Below are positions 51,478 to 60,801 of a DNA stretch of 64,000 nt, one piece after another. The notes beneath the pieces are model-generated. The model worked only from the letters and a program-made list of their open reading frames with translations. It made no database searches and was not told where the DNA came from. The stretch spans positions 419,741 to 483,740 of the forward strand of contig NZ_JASBRE010000001.1 in assembly GCF_029960815.1 (NCBI RefSeq), in the 5' to 3' direction. Both the position numbers and the translations under genes were made by a program. The DNA comes from Pseudomonas sp. AL03. Lineage in GTDB: Bacteria > Pseudomonadota > Gammaproteobacteria > Pseudomonadales > Pseudomonadaceae. Positions within the stretch are counted from its first letter, which is position 1. Each line of letters begins with the position of its first letter.

Positions 51478-52148
51478 ATGGCTCATTTGCAACGCACCCT
51501 GTCATTGGGTTCGGTGGTGCTGTTCGGCATCGCCTACATGACGCCGATCATTGTGCTCGGCACCTTTGGCATCCTCGCTCAATCCACCGCCGGCAGGGTG
51601 CCGGCCGCTTATCTGCCCGCAACATCGGTGGTGACCTGTTCGTGTCGATCTTCCTGATCGGCCTGATCGTCGGCCAGTTCGCCTCGGGCCTGTCGGCTCA
51701 GGCCAGTGGTTCGCGGTTGCTGTTCGCCATGGGCCGCGACGGCGTGCTGCCAAAATCCTTCTTCGGCACCTTGCACGAACGCTATGGCACACCGGTCAAC
51801 AGCATCCTGTTGTGCGCTGTGGTCGCTTTACTGGCGTTGAAACTGGATGTCACCACCTCGACCTCATTCATCAACTTCGGCGCGTTCCTCGCGTTCAGCC
51901 TGGTGAACCTGTCGGTGATCTTTCACTACTGGATCGGCGGTGAGAGCAAAGGGCTGCGTGAATTCGTGTTGTTCCTGTTGTTCCCATTTATCGGTCTGGC
52001 GGCGGATTTGTGGCTGATGGTCAGCCTCGATCACCTGGCGATCTATCTGGGCTTGAGCTGGCTGGCGATTGGCGTGGTGTACCTGGCGGTGCTGACCGGC
52101 GGCTTCCGTCGCCAGCCACCGGAGATGGATTTCCAGGAGGCTACCTAG
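51478..52148 (+). pseudogene. Internally deleted APC-family permease
   Basis: An ATG at 51478 (CGGAG upstream) starts MAHLQRTLSLGSVVLFGIAY and continues to VPAAYL, the first helix of a putrescine/amino-acid APC permease. At about 51622 the homology resumes in another frame with RNIGGDLFVSIFLIGLIVGQ and runs through RLLFAMGRDGVLPKSFFGTL to [11 protein letters not shown] (stop 52148). The first-frame product stops soon after the junction. About half of the normal ~450-residue protein (helices 2-7) is missing, so the gene is dead as a transporter. The last 8 bp overlap the end of the convergent kinase gene. Confidence 0.85.
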
Positions 52149-53553
52149 GCGGGAGCGGTTTGGATTGATGAATCGGCAATTCGACCCGAAAGGTTGTTCC
52201 CACGCCAACCTCACTGCGCACCGTAATATCCCCCCGGTGTTTTTTCACGATGCCATAGGACAGGGACAACCCAAGCCCTGTCCCCTGGCCCACGGGTTTG
52301 GTGGTGAAGAACGGGTCGAAGATTTTCTGCAGGCTGTCCGGTGCAATGCCGGAGCCGGTGTCTGCGACCTCGATCCACACCGTTTCAGCTTCTACCCCGG
52401 TGCGCAGGGTGAGGGTGCCGCGTTCCGGGCCGATGGCCTGGGAGGCGTTGACGATCAGGTTCATGATCACCTGATTGATTTGCGAAGGCAGGCATTCGAT
52501 GTCGGGCAGGTCCTGATATTCCTTGAGCACATCGGCCTTGTACTTGAGTTCGTTGGCGACAATGTTCAACGTCGATTCGATGCCCTGTTGCAGATTGGCC
52601 CACTGCCATTCCTGATTGGAGTCCACGCGGGAGAAGTCTTTCAGGTCCTTGACGATCTGCCCGACCCGGTTGATGCCGTCCTTGGATTCCTTGATCAGCA
52701 GCGGAATGTCCTCGCGCAGGAACTCCAGCTCGACCCGTTCGCGCAGTTGGTTCAAACGCTCGATCAGCTCGTTGGAGCCGATCGCCTCTTCCGCATCCCG
52801 ATAGGCGTCGAGCATTTCCTGCAATTGTTTGAAGTAGCCATCCAGGGTGCCAAGGTTGGAGGAAATGAAGCCGATGGGGTTGTTGATTTCATGGGCGACG
52901 CCGGCCGCGAGTTGCCCCAATGAGGCGAGTTTTTCCGATTGCACCAATTGGGTTTCAAGCTGTTTGCGCTCGTCGATTTCCCGCTGCAACTCAACGCTGG
53001 CCTCTGTGAACTGCCGGGTTCGGCGCTCGACCATTTGCCCTAAATGGTCCATTTGCACGCTGGCCCGTTCGGTCATGTCCCATTTGGTCAGCAGGGTGTT
53101 GGCCATCTGCTGGACTTCAATATTGTCGAACGGCTTTTTCAGGATCAGCAGCCGGTCATGCGCCTGCAAGCGGTCCAGCAATTCATCCCAGGAATAGTCG
53201 GAATAGGCGGTGCACACCACCACCTGCAGGCGGGGATCTGCTTGCCACAAATGTTCGATGGTTTGCGCGCCGTCCCAGCCCTCAGGCATGCGCATGTCGA
53301 CAAAGGCCAGGGCGTAGGGGCGGTTTTCCTGCAAGGCCCATTTGAGTTTGCCCAGCCCCTCCTGCCCGCCGAACGCCGAATCCAGTTCGAACAGGGGGCT
53401 GGCGGACTTCACGTCGCTGCCGAACAGCGTGGCCTCCATCTCGTCCAGTTCGACGGTCTGCTCCGGCGTGGGCGTGAGAATCTTGCGGAAGTCCACGTGA
53501 ATGGACTGCGTGTCGTCGATCAGCAGAATGCGTCGGTTCGAACGCTCGCTCAT
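52141..53553 (-). CDS. Receiver-histidine kinase (soluble)
   Basis: A 470-residue cytoplasmic protein. The N-terminal receiver (1-155) has the acidic pair in [10 protein letters not shown], phosphoacceptor D86 in [12 protein letters not shown] and K139/K140 in LILKKPFD. A coiled linker leads to HisKA with H221 in [14 protein letters not shown] and an HATPase_c domain ([32 protein letters not shown]). The receiver closely resembles those of the two GGDEF-EAL proteins upstream, including the [21 protein letters not shown] start and the CTAYSDY...KKPF segment. Last gene of the five-gene operon; it overlaps the membrane kinase gene by 4 bp. It could pass phosphate on or compete for it. Confidence 0.92.
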   Translation of the reverse strand: MSERSNRRILLIDDTQSIHVDFRKILTPTPEQTVELDEMEATLFGSDVKSASPLFELDSAFGGQEGLGKLKWALQENRPYALAFVDMRMPEGWDGAQTIEHLWQADPRLQVVVCTAYSDYSWDELLDRLQAHDRLLILKKPFDNIEVQQMANTLLTKWDMTERASVQMDHLGQMVERRTRQFTEASVELQREIDERKQLETQLVQSEKLASLGQLAAGVAHEINNPIGFISSNLGTLDGYFKQLQEMLDAYRDAEEAIGSNELIERLNQLRERVELEFLREDIPLLIKESKDGINRVGQIVKDLKDFSRVDSNQEWQWANLQQGIESTLNIVANELKYKADVLKEYQDLPDIECLPSQINQVIMNLIVNASQAIGPERGTLTLRTGVEAETVWIEVADTGSGIAPDSLQKIFDPFFTTKPVGQGTGLGLSLSYGIVKKHRGDITVRSEVGVGTTFRVELPIHQSKPLPPR

Positions 53554-55358
53554 GCTTCAACCGGTACGGCTTTCAGCGGAATCTGCAACGTGAACAGCGC
53601 ACCCCTGCCCGGTCCGTCGCTATGGGCGGTGAGGTGGCCATTCATCTCGATGGCGGCCAGGGCGCAGCTATGCAGGCCGAAGCCGTGGCCTTCCTTGCGG
53701 GTAGTAAACCCGTGAGCAAAGATCCGCGTCATGTTTTCCTCGGCGATGCCTTCGCCGTCGTCCCTGACGCTGACTTGCAGGGTTGTGTCATCGACGATTT
53801 TGACCCCCAGGGTCATTTGTCGCGGGCGGTTGCTGAGGTCGGACATGGCGTATTTGGCGTTGCTGATCAGGTTGATCAGGATCAGCAGCAAACGGTGTTT
53901 GTCGCCCATGACCTGCGGCACATCGCTGTATTCCTTGACCACCATGACGTGGTGTCGGGTCAGCGCGCCGGAGTTCATGCGCAGGGCGTCCTCCAGCAAT
54001 TCGCTGATGTGCAGCGGTTCCATCAGGCTGTTGGCGCCCGCGTAGGACTGCTGAGTGGCGACGATGTCCTTGATGTGGTCCACGCTTTTGGTCAGCTGGG
54101 CCAGTTCGTCGGTCATGCCTTGTTGTTCAAGGGCAATGGCCTCCACCAGTTGATTCAGGTAGCCGGGCAGCAACTTGCCTTTCGCGTCCTCGGTCAGAAA
54201 GTCGCCGAGGTCGCCTTGATGTTCGTTGATCAGCTGCATGGCCTTGCCCAGGCCCTGCGCCTTGCTGCCGCGCAGTTTTCGGGTCACCAGGTCGGCCGAA
54301 ATGTTCACGCTGTTGAGCACGTTGCCGACGTTGTGCAGCACATTGGTGGCGATCTCGGCCATGCCGGCCTGGCGCGCGGTGTCGAGCAGTTCACTCTGGG
54401 TGTCCCTGAGCTCGCGGGTGCGCTCTTCAACTCGCAGCTCCAGGTCTTCATTGGCGGTTTGCAGGGCTTTGTTGACGCGATTGATCACGGTGAAACTGCG
54501 CATCAGGTGAACCGCCAGGTACACCAGCAGCAACACCAGCAGCACCGAAAACAACAGCATGTAGAAGTGATAGCGCTGGTCGACCGTATCGGTCCGTTGC
54601 TGATCGGTGTTGAGCAGGTTGGTAATATCGTCCAGGCGTTCGGCCACGGGAACGGCCTCGATGTTTTCCAGCAACCGATTGACCACGGGTTGTTCGCGCA
54701 GGATCAGCGCGATGTGGTTGCTCAGAATATCGATCGGGCTGTGGAAAGGCTCTGGCAGTCGCAGTTTGTTCACCCCCAGTTTGTTCAGCCCGAGCAGGAT
54801 GTCGGCGGCCTTGTCATCAGAGGTGACCTGAGCGAACTCCAGGCTGCTGAGCAGCAAGTCATAGGTGTCGGTGGCGATGTTCTGAAGTTGCAGCTGGTCC
54901 CCATCCACCCGGGCCAGCTGTTCATGAATGTCGTCCTCGGCGGTGGGCAGGAACGCCAGCGAGTTGCGCAGCACGGCGTTGTGTGACTTGAACTGCTCCA
55001 CCAACCGGGTCTTTTCCTGGATGGCAGTCAGGTAGGCATCGTGGCTGGCGCGCCAGATGGGCGACTCGTTGCGGCCGTGGTTCGACTCCATCGGGTCGAA
55101 CCGCTCCCACAGGTTCGTCATCTCGGTCAGCGGTGCGACCAACGGATCGTAGTTGTGACTGATGGCGACCCTGGCCTTGAGGATTTCGGTTTCCCATTGC
55201 GCGTTCAGTTGTTTGATCCGGCCGATCAAGTCCCGGGATTCGGTGTAAGTCGTCGTCTGGTTCGAATTGGATTTGAGGTACAGGAACAGCAGCGTTGAGG
55301 CCAGCATCAACGCGACGATGCCAAGCAACGCCAGGTTGCGGCGATTAGTTGTTTTCAT
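53550..55358 (-). CDS. Membrane sensor histidine kinase with large periplasmic helical domain
   Basis: A 602-residue kinase with a helix at residues 9-28, a ~235-residue all-helical periplasmic domain (DAHL-type in feel: many Leu/Asp/Asn heptads), a second helix at 265-284, a coiled-coil linker (LELRVEERTRELRDTQSELL), a phosphoacceptor region with H342 in ATNVLHNVGNVLNS, and HATPase_c (LLILINLISNAKYAMSD, VRDDGEGIAEENM, GHGFGLHSCALAA). It has no receiver of its own. It overlaps the cytochrome c peroxidase gene (4 bp) and the receiver-kinase gene (4 bp). The likely partners are the operon's three paralogous receivers; the signal may be linked to periplasmic peroxide or redox state, which is inference from the neighbour. 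Confidence 0.88.
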   Translation of the reverse strand: MKTTNRRNLALLGIVALMLASTLLFLYLKSNSNQTTTYTESRDLIGRIKQLNAQWETEILKARVAISHNYDPLVAPLTEMTNLWERFDPMESNHGRNESPIWRASHDAYLTAIQEKTRLVEQFKSHNAVLRNSLAFLPTAEDDIHEQLARVDGDQLQLQNIATDTYDLLLSSLEFAQVTSDDKAADILLGLNKLGVNKLRLPEPFHSPIDILSNHIALILREQPVVNRLLENIEAVPVAERLDDITNLLNTDQQRTDTVDQRYHFYMLLFSVLLVLLLVYLAVHLMRSFTVINRVNKALQTANEDLELRVEERTRELRDTQSELLDTARQAGMAEIATNVLHNVGNVLNSVNISADLVTRKLRGSKAQGLGKAMQLINEHQGDLGDFLTEDAKGKLLPGYLNQLVEAIALEQQGMTDELAQLTKSVDHIKDIVATQQSYAGANSLMEPLHISELLEDALRMNSGALTRHHVMVVKEYSDVPQVMGDKHRLLLILINLISNAKYAMSDLSNRPRQMTLGVKIVDDTTLQVSVRDDGEGIAEENMTRIFAHGFTTRKEGHGFGLHSCALAAIEMNGHLTAHSDGPGRGALFTLQIPLKAVPVEA

Positions 55359-56317
55359 AAGGGCTTACCTCCCCATTCACCGGTCAGGGTCTTGAGGAAC
55401 TTGATGATCAGGGTCTTGTCCTCGGCGGAAGGAATACGCCCGAGCTGGAACGTGAACATCACGTCCACCGCCTCTTCGAGGGTCTTGACCGAACCATCGT
55501 GAAAGTACGGCGCGGTCACGGCGACGTTGCGCAGGCTCGGGACCTTGAACACGTTGCGGTCCTCTTCGTCCTGGGTGACCAGATAGCGACCCAGGTCGGC
55601 TTCGGTGGGGTTGCCCCGAATCTTGAAGTAGTCGCCCATGACCCCGAACTTCTGGAACATGTTGCCGCCGATGTTCACCCCTTGATGGCAGGCGATGCAG
55701 CCGTAATCCTTGAAGCGTTGATAACCGTATTTTTCCTCCCGGGTGAGAATGTCGGTATCACCCAGCAGGTATTGGTCGAAGCGCGAGTTGGCGCTGATCA
55801 GCGTGCGTTCGTAGGTGGCCAGGGCATTCTGCACATTGTTCATGGTCACGCCGTCGGGGTAGGCCTTGCTGAACGAGGTCCGATAAGCCGGGTCAGCGGA
55901 CAGCACTTCCACCACGTGTACCCAGTTACTGCCCATTTCACTGGGGCTCTGCACCACTCCGTGGATCTGGGTTTCCAGGGTGTCGGCGCGGCCGTTCCAG
56001 AATTGCCGGAAGTTCAGGCTGGCGTTGAACACGCTGGGGGTGTTGATCGTCACCGGAAGGCCGGCGAAACCGATGGAAAACGCCTTGTTGTCGGCCCCGC
56101 CGTTTTCCAGTCGATGGCAACTGGCGCAGGACAGACTGTCGTTGACCGACAAGCGTTTCTCGTTGAATAACTGGCGGCCGAGTTCGACCCGCAGCGGATT
56201 CTGTTGTGGCACCGCCGGCAGTGGTTTGAGCGGTTCATTCAGCGGATCGGCGCCGGCGCTCAGGCATAACCCGAACAGTGGCACCCGCAGCAGATGGCGA
56301 AAGGAGGAAGGCGACAT
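55355..56317 (-). CDS. Di-haem cytochrome c peroxidase
   Basis: A 320-residue periplasmic enzyme that reduces H2O2 to water with electrons from c-type cytochromes. Signal peptide MSPSSFRHLLRVPLFGLCLS; two haem sites, CASCH (64-68) and CIACH (207-211). Typical CcpA/MauG-family blocks are LSCASCHRLENGGADNKAF, RNVAVTAPYFHDGS and LEEAVDVMFTFQLGRIPSAE. I chose the ATG at 56317 (AAGGAA upstream, immediate signal peptide). It lies inside an otherwise pure signalling operon and overlaps the sensor kinase by 4 bp, so its activity may be part of the sensory input. Confidence 0.92.
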   Translation of the reverse strand: MSPSSFRHLLRVPLFGLCLSAGADPLNEPLKPLPAVPQQNPLRVELGRQLFNEKRLSVNDSLSCASCHRLENGGADNKAFSIGFAGLPVTINTPSVFNASLNFRQFWNGRADTLETQIHGVVQSPSEMGSNWVHVVEVLSADPAYRTSFSKAYPDGVTMNNVQNALATYERTLISANSRFDQYLLGDTDILTREEKYGYQRFKDYGCIACHQGVNIGGNMFQKFGVMGDYFKIRGNPTEADLGRYLVTQDEEDRNVFKVPSLRNVAVTAPYFHDGSVKTLEEAVDVMFTFQLGRIPSAEDKTLIIKFLKTLTGEWGGKPL

Positions 56318-56361
56318 CTGATGATTCCTTGGCTTGGGGCCTGTGTGTCGTTGCGCATCGT

Positions 56362-58236
56362 TCACGTGGTGGCGGATGAAGGGGGCTTCACCGACCCCAG
56401 ATACCGGACGAACGCTTCCGGCTCTACGGCTTTGCTGAAGTAGTAACCCTGGCCTTCCTCGCATTGATGGGCCTTGAGGAAATCCAGTTGTTCGAGGGTT
56501 TCCACCCCCTCGGCAATGATGGTCAGCTTGAGGCTCCGGCCCAGGCTGATGATGGCGCTGACGAGGGCAGCGTCGTTGCTGTCGCTGCTTAAGCCGCGAA
56601 TGAACGACTGGTCGATTTTCAGCACATCGATGGGAAAACGCTGCAAGTAACTCAGGCTGGAATAACCTGTACCGAAGTCATCGATGGCCAGTCGCACGCC
56701 CATGGCCTTGAGCCGGGTCAGCGCGGTCACCGTGGTTTCGACGTTCTGCATCAACACGCCTTCGGTGATTTCCAGCTCCAGCAAGGCCGGTTCCATACCT
56801 GTTTGTTTGAGTGTCTGTTCGATGCCGTCGACAAAGTCCCGCTGACGGAAATCGATGGCCGAGATATTCACCGACATATAGATTTTTGGCAGCCCCGCGG
56901 CCTGCCAGGCGCAGGTTTGTCGGCAAGCCTCGGCGAGCACCCATTTGCTCAACGGCACGATCAAACCGCTGTCTTCGGCTACACCGATAAATTTGGACGG
57001 GTAGACCAGACCGTGCCCCGGTTTTTGCCAGCGGATCAGCGCCTCGGCACCGACCACCTGGCCGCTGCCCAAGTCCAGTTTGGGTTGGTAATGCAGGACA
57101 AATTCGTTGCGCTCCAGCGCCAGGCGAATGCCAGACTCGATGCTTTGCTGATCCCGGGCGCGCTGGTTCATGTCGTCGATAAAAAAACTGTAATCGTTCG
57201 GGCCGCTTTCCTTGATGTTGCGCATCGCGGTTTCGGCTTTCTTGATCAGCGAGATGGCATCGAGGCCGTCCTCGGGGTAGATGCTGATCCCCAGGCTGGC
57301 GGTCACGCACAGGTCGTGGCCGGCAATGTGCTGAGGCGCGCGGATGGCGTTCAAGAGTTTTTCGGCGATGCCCTTGGTCTGCTGAGGGTGGCGGACATCG
57401 GCGAGGATCACCACGAATTCGTCAGAGCCGTAGCGGAATACCGAATCAGACTCGCGAATAGTCGCCACCAGATTGCGGCCGACCTGTTTGAGCATCTCGT
57501 CACCGGCCGGATGGCCCAGGGCGTTGTTGATGCGCTTGAAGCGATCGAGGCCCAGAAACATCACGGCCAGTTGCTTGTCGTGACGACGGGACAGGGCCAG
57601 AGACTGGTTCAGCCGGTCACCGAGCAACGTGCTGTTGGGCAGCTCGGTCAGTACGTCGTACTGCAACAGGTGCGAGACTTTGAGCAATTCGTGGACCCGC
57701 GCCTCGATGGTTTGCTCCAGGCTCAGGACCTTCATTGCTGCGTCCTGCGTCATCTGCCATTTCCAGGTCAGGGCACTGGCCATCTGGCGGATTTCCAGGC
57801 TGTCGAAGGGTTTTTTCAGCACCAGCAACTGGTCGCCGAACTCCAGCCGTTCGGCCATGTCTTCCCAGGTGTAATCGGAATAGGCCGTGCACAATGCGAT
57901 TTGCAGGTGAGGGTCGGCCTTCCACAGTTGTTCGATGGTTTCCAGGCCGTCCCAGCCCGGTGGCATGCGCATGTCGGTGAACGCCATGGCATAGGGGTGA
58001 CCTTCGGCCAGTGCGCGCGTGACCAGTTCGAGGGCTTCCTGGCCCTGGTAGGCCGAGTCGAGCTGGAACGTCAGCCGATCAAGCTGCACGGTGCCGAACA
58101 GAGCTTCTTCAGCACCAGCCAGGGTCTGTTCGCCTTCGGTCTCTGGGCCAAGAATCTTGCGAAAATCCTCATGAATCGAGGGCGTGTCGTCGATGATCAG
58201 GATGCGCCGGTTGGTCCGCACGAAAGGCGTTTTCAT
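56362..58236 (-). CDS. Receiver-GGDEF-EAL response regulator, probable c-di-GMP phosphodiesterase
   Basis: A 624-residue cytoplasmic protein. Receiver 1-160 (D88 in AFTDMRMPPGWDG). GGDEF-like domain about 190-355, with DVLTELPNSTLLGD (normal NR is NS) and RYGSDEFVVIL (second G is S), so cyclase activity is doubtful. EAL domain about 370-615 with all key residues: GAEALIRWQKP, SVNISAIDF, LELEITEGV, AIDDFGTGYSSL, KIDQSF and IAEGVET. This predicts c-di-GMP hydrolysis controlled by phosphorylation. It overlaps the upstream receiver-PAS-GGDEF-EAL gene by 4 bp; the peroxidase follows after 44 bp. Confidence 0.93.
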   Translation of the reverse strand: MKTPFVRTNRRILIIDDTPSIHEDFRKILGPETEGEQTLAGAEEALFGTVQLDRLTFQLDSAYQGQEALELVTRALAEGHPYAMAFTDMRMPPGWDGLETIEQLWKADPHLQIALCTAYSDYTWEDMAERLEFGDQLLVLKKPFDSLEIRQMASALTWKWQMTQDAAMKVLSLEQTIEARVHELLKVSHLLQYDVLTELPNSTLLGDRLNQSLALSRRHDKQLAVMFLGLDRFKRINNALGHPAGDEMLKQVGRNLVATIRESDSVFRYGSDEFVVILADVRHPQQTKGIAEKLLNAIRAPQHIAGHDLCVTASLGISIYPEDGLDAISLIKKAETAMRNIKESGPNDYSFFIDDMNQRARDQQSIESGIRLALERNEFVLHYQPKLDLGSGQVVGAEALIRWQKPGHGLVYPSKFIGVAEDSGLIVPLSKWVLAEACRQTCAWQAAGLPKIYMSVNISAIDFRQRDFVDGIEQTLKQTGMEPALLELEITEGVLMQNVETTVTALTRLKAMGVRLAIDDFGTGYSSLSYLQRFPIDVLKIDQSFIRGLSSDSNDAALVSAIISLGRSLKLTIIAEGVETLEQLDFLKAHQCEEGQGYYFSKAVEPEAFVRYLGSVKPPSSATT

Positions 58237-60539
58237 CCTTTGTCCTCCGCGGAGCGTGGCGGGTTGTCCAGGATCGACCCGATGTCATGGTTCGGGAGTA
58301 CGATGCTGCCAGCCTTCAGCAGCGCGGCGGCCTGCTGGCTGCTGACCGCTTTGCTGAAGTAGTAACCCTGGGCGTTCATCGGTGAACCGGTGGCCATCAG
58401 CGAACTGCGCTGTTCCTGGGTTTCGACGCCCTCGGCGATGATGCCGATCCCGACTTCACGGGCAAAGTTGATAATGGCGCGCAGGGTATTCGCGCTGGCC
58501 GGATCGCGGGCGGCGGTGTCGATGAAGGCCTGAGCGAGTTTCAGGTGATTGACCTGGTAGGTCTTGAGGTAGTCGAACGAGGAATACTCGGTGCCGAAGT
58601 CGTCGATAGCAATCTTCACCCCCAGCTCACGCAGGCGCGGCAGCACATCGTTGTGGGTCCATTTGGTCTGGGCCAGCGTCGCTTCGGTGACGTCGAAGCG
58701 CAGGTCCCAGGGGCAGAGCTCCCAGCGTGCCGTGGTGCGCAACACGTCGTAGATCAGCTCGGGACCACTTTTGAGCTGGGCCAGGGACAGTTTGATCGCA
58801 ATGACGGGTGGCGCCATGCCTTCATCGCGCCATTGGCGCATTTGCTGGCAGGCGTGATCCAGCACCCAGTGACCGAGCGCGACGATGGTGCCGGTCTTCT
58901 CCGCGGCGGGCAGGAACGCCGGGCCTTCCAGTAAACCGCGCTCGGGGTGGTTCCAGCTGACCTGAGCTTCCATGCCGAGGATTTTGCCGCTGCTCAAGTC
59001 CACTTCCGGCCAGTAATGCAGTTCGAGTTCATCGTGTTCGATGGCCGCTCTCAAGTCGCTGGCGATGGTCATGCGTTCAACCACCTCCTGATTGATTTCG
59101 TCGGAGTGGAAGTGGTACTGGTTGCGGCCCTTTTCCTTTGAGCGATACAGCGCCATATCGGCCTGGGTCAGCAGACCGTCGGCACTGGTGCTTTCCGGGG
59201 TACAGCTACTGATGCCGATACTCACCGAGACCCGTATATCATTGCCAGCCAGGGAATAGGGCAGTACCAACGTATCGCGGATCTTGGCGGCCAGGGCTGC
59301 GGATTGGGTCGGGTCACCGACGTCCAACTGCAGGATTGCGAACTCGTCACCGCCGAGGCGGGCCACCACATCGTTTTTGCGCACACTGGCCTTGATCCGG
59401 CGGGCCACCTCTTGCAACAACAGATCGCCCACCGGGTGGCCGAGGGTATCGTTGATGCGTTTGAAGTGATCCAGGTCCAGGTAAAACATGGCGAACGGTG
59501 CCGCCCCCCGACGAGCCGCGGCGAATGCCTGGTGCAACCGCTCGATCAGCGTCGCACGGTTGGCCAGCCCGGTCAGGCCGTCGGTGCGGGCCAGCAGGGC
59601 GATTTTCTCCTCGGCCAGTTTGCGTTCGGTGATGTCGATGATGATGCCTTCGACTTCCAGCAAACGGCCTTCATCGTCGCGCACTGGGATGTAGCGGTTT
59701 TCGACCCAGCGCCAGTCACCGTTACCGGTGCGCATCCGAAACTCGATGGAAGCGCCCGCCGCATGCCGGTCCAGCACCCGGGCCATGGCGGTGTCGACCT
59801 TCGTTTGATCATCGGGATGGATCAATTCCTGGGCCCAGTTGGCCGAGGCCAGGAGGTTCGCGGCGACGTGACCGTACTTGGTGATGTTGTGCGAGATGTA
59901 CATCAGCGGAAACGACGGCTCGCCCCGCAGCCGATACAGAATGGTCGGGCTGTTCTGCACAATAATGTTGGCATCGGACAGCTCCCGTGTGCGCTCCTCG
60001 ACCGCCTGTTCCAGCAGCGACATTTTCAGCGCCGCGTCTTCGGTCATTTGCCACTTGGCGGTCAATGCACTGGCCATCTGGCGGATTTCGATGGCATCGA
60101 AGGGCTTTTTGAGAATCAGCAGACGATCGCCCAGTTCCAGGCGTTCGTCGATGTCTTCCCAGGAATAGTCGGAATAAGCAGTGCAGAGCGCAACTTGCAA
60201 CTTGGGGTCGACCTGCCACAGCCGTTCGATGGTTTCCAGCCCGTCCCAGCCCGGCGGCATGCGCATGTCGATGAAGGCCATTGCGTAAGGCATGTCGTTG
60301 GCCAGCGCCGTCTCGACCTTGTCCACGGCTTCGAGGCCCTGAAACGCCGAGTCAAGTGTGAAGCTTTGCAGCGATAGCGCCGCAGGGGTGCCGAACAGGG
60401 CGTTTTCGGCGCTGATCAGGCTGTCGTCCTCAATCGAGGGTGGACTGAGGATCTTGGTGAAGTCCGCATGAATCGAAGCGGTGTCGTCGACGATAAGAAT
60501 CCGTCGATTGGTCCGTGCCAGCAGCGTATTTATCGTCAT
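58233..60539 (-). CDS. Receiver-PAS-GGDEF-degenerate EAL protein, probable diguanylate cyclase
   Basis: A 768-residue cytoplasmic protein and first gene of the operon. Receiver 1-165 (D91 in AFIDMRMPPGWDG), PAS/PAC about 205-320 (DWRWVENRYIPVRDDEGRLL), and GGDEF about 325-490, with DGLTGLANRATLIERL and an intact RLGGDEFAIL. The EAL domain (about 505-760) is decayed: EAL is EAQ in GMEAQVSWNHP, the metal-binding Asn of SVNLS is Lys in AIKLSLAQL, and KIDQSF is KLAQAF. The protein is therefore predicted to make but not degrade c-di-GMP, the reverse of its neighbour. The dead EAL may bind c-di-GMP or pair with the active one. Confidence 0.93.
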   Translation of the reverse strand: MTINTLLARTNRRILIVDDTASIHADFTKILSPPSIEDDSLISAENALFGTPAALSLQSFTLDSAFQGLEAVDKVETALANDMPYAMAFIDMRMPPGWDGLETIERLWQVDPKLQVALCTAYSDYSWEDIDERLELGDRLLILKKPFDAIEIRQMASALTAKWQMTEDAALKMSLLEQAVEERTRELSDANIIVQNSPTILYRLRGEPSFPLMYISHNITKYGHVAANLLASANWAQELIHPDDQTKVDTAMARVLDRHAAGASIEFRMRTGNGDWRWVENRYIPVRDDEGRLLEVEGIIIDITERKLAEEKIALLARTDGLTGLANRATLIERLHQAFAAARRGAAPFAMFYLDLDHFKRINDTLGHPVGDLLLQEVARRIKASVRKNDVVARLGGDEFAILQLDVGDPTQSAALAAKIRDTLVLPYSLAGNDIRVSVSIGISSCTPESTSADGLLTQADMALYRSKEKGRNQYHFHSDEINQEVVERMTIASDLRAAIEHDELELHYWPEVDLSSGKILGMEAQVSWNHPERGLLEGPAFLPAAEKTGTIVALGHWVLDHACQQMRQWRDEGMAPPVIAIKLSLAQLKSGPELIYDVLRTTARWELCPWDLRFDVTEATLAQTKWTHNDVLPRLRELGVKIAIDDFGTEYSSFDYLKTYQVNHLKLAQAFIDTAARDPASANTLRAIINFAREVGIGIIAEGVETQEQRSSLMATGSPMNAQGYYFSKAVSSQQAAALLKAGSIVLPNHDIGSILDNPPRSAEDKG

Positions 60540-60801
60540 ACGCTGGTACCGGCAGCAGTGTGGTGCGGTTTATTCATAGGGGGCATCCTTTCCCTGATCA
60601 CCTGGCCGAACGTACAGATTATGGATCCGAGTCACTTGAGCATAGTCCGCTGTCCAGCACTTCGCGCAACTCAATGAGCTGATTCATTTCCGTTTGGGGG
60701 GGGGTGAAAATCATCTAGCCTGTAGGTCAGGCTCCGGCAATAGGGGATGTTTGTCCCGGGTCCTACCACAACGATGTGCCCGTTTTACTTGAGGTGACGC
60801 C
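60540..60801. promoter_or_regulatory. Divergent promoter region with a G9 tract
   Basis: 262 bp between the two signalling transcripts. A run of nine Gs (60696-60704) lies about 100 bp before the HD-GYP-like start. GAGGTGA precedes that start at 60802. No clear palindromic operator is seen. Confidence 0.55.

Noticed and set aside
53622..54986. 454-codon plus-strand frame
   Set aside because: Antisense shadow of the sensor kinase gene, low-complexity Val/Gln/His-rich product.
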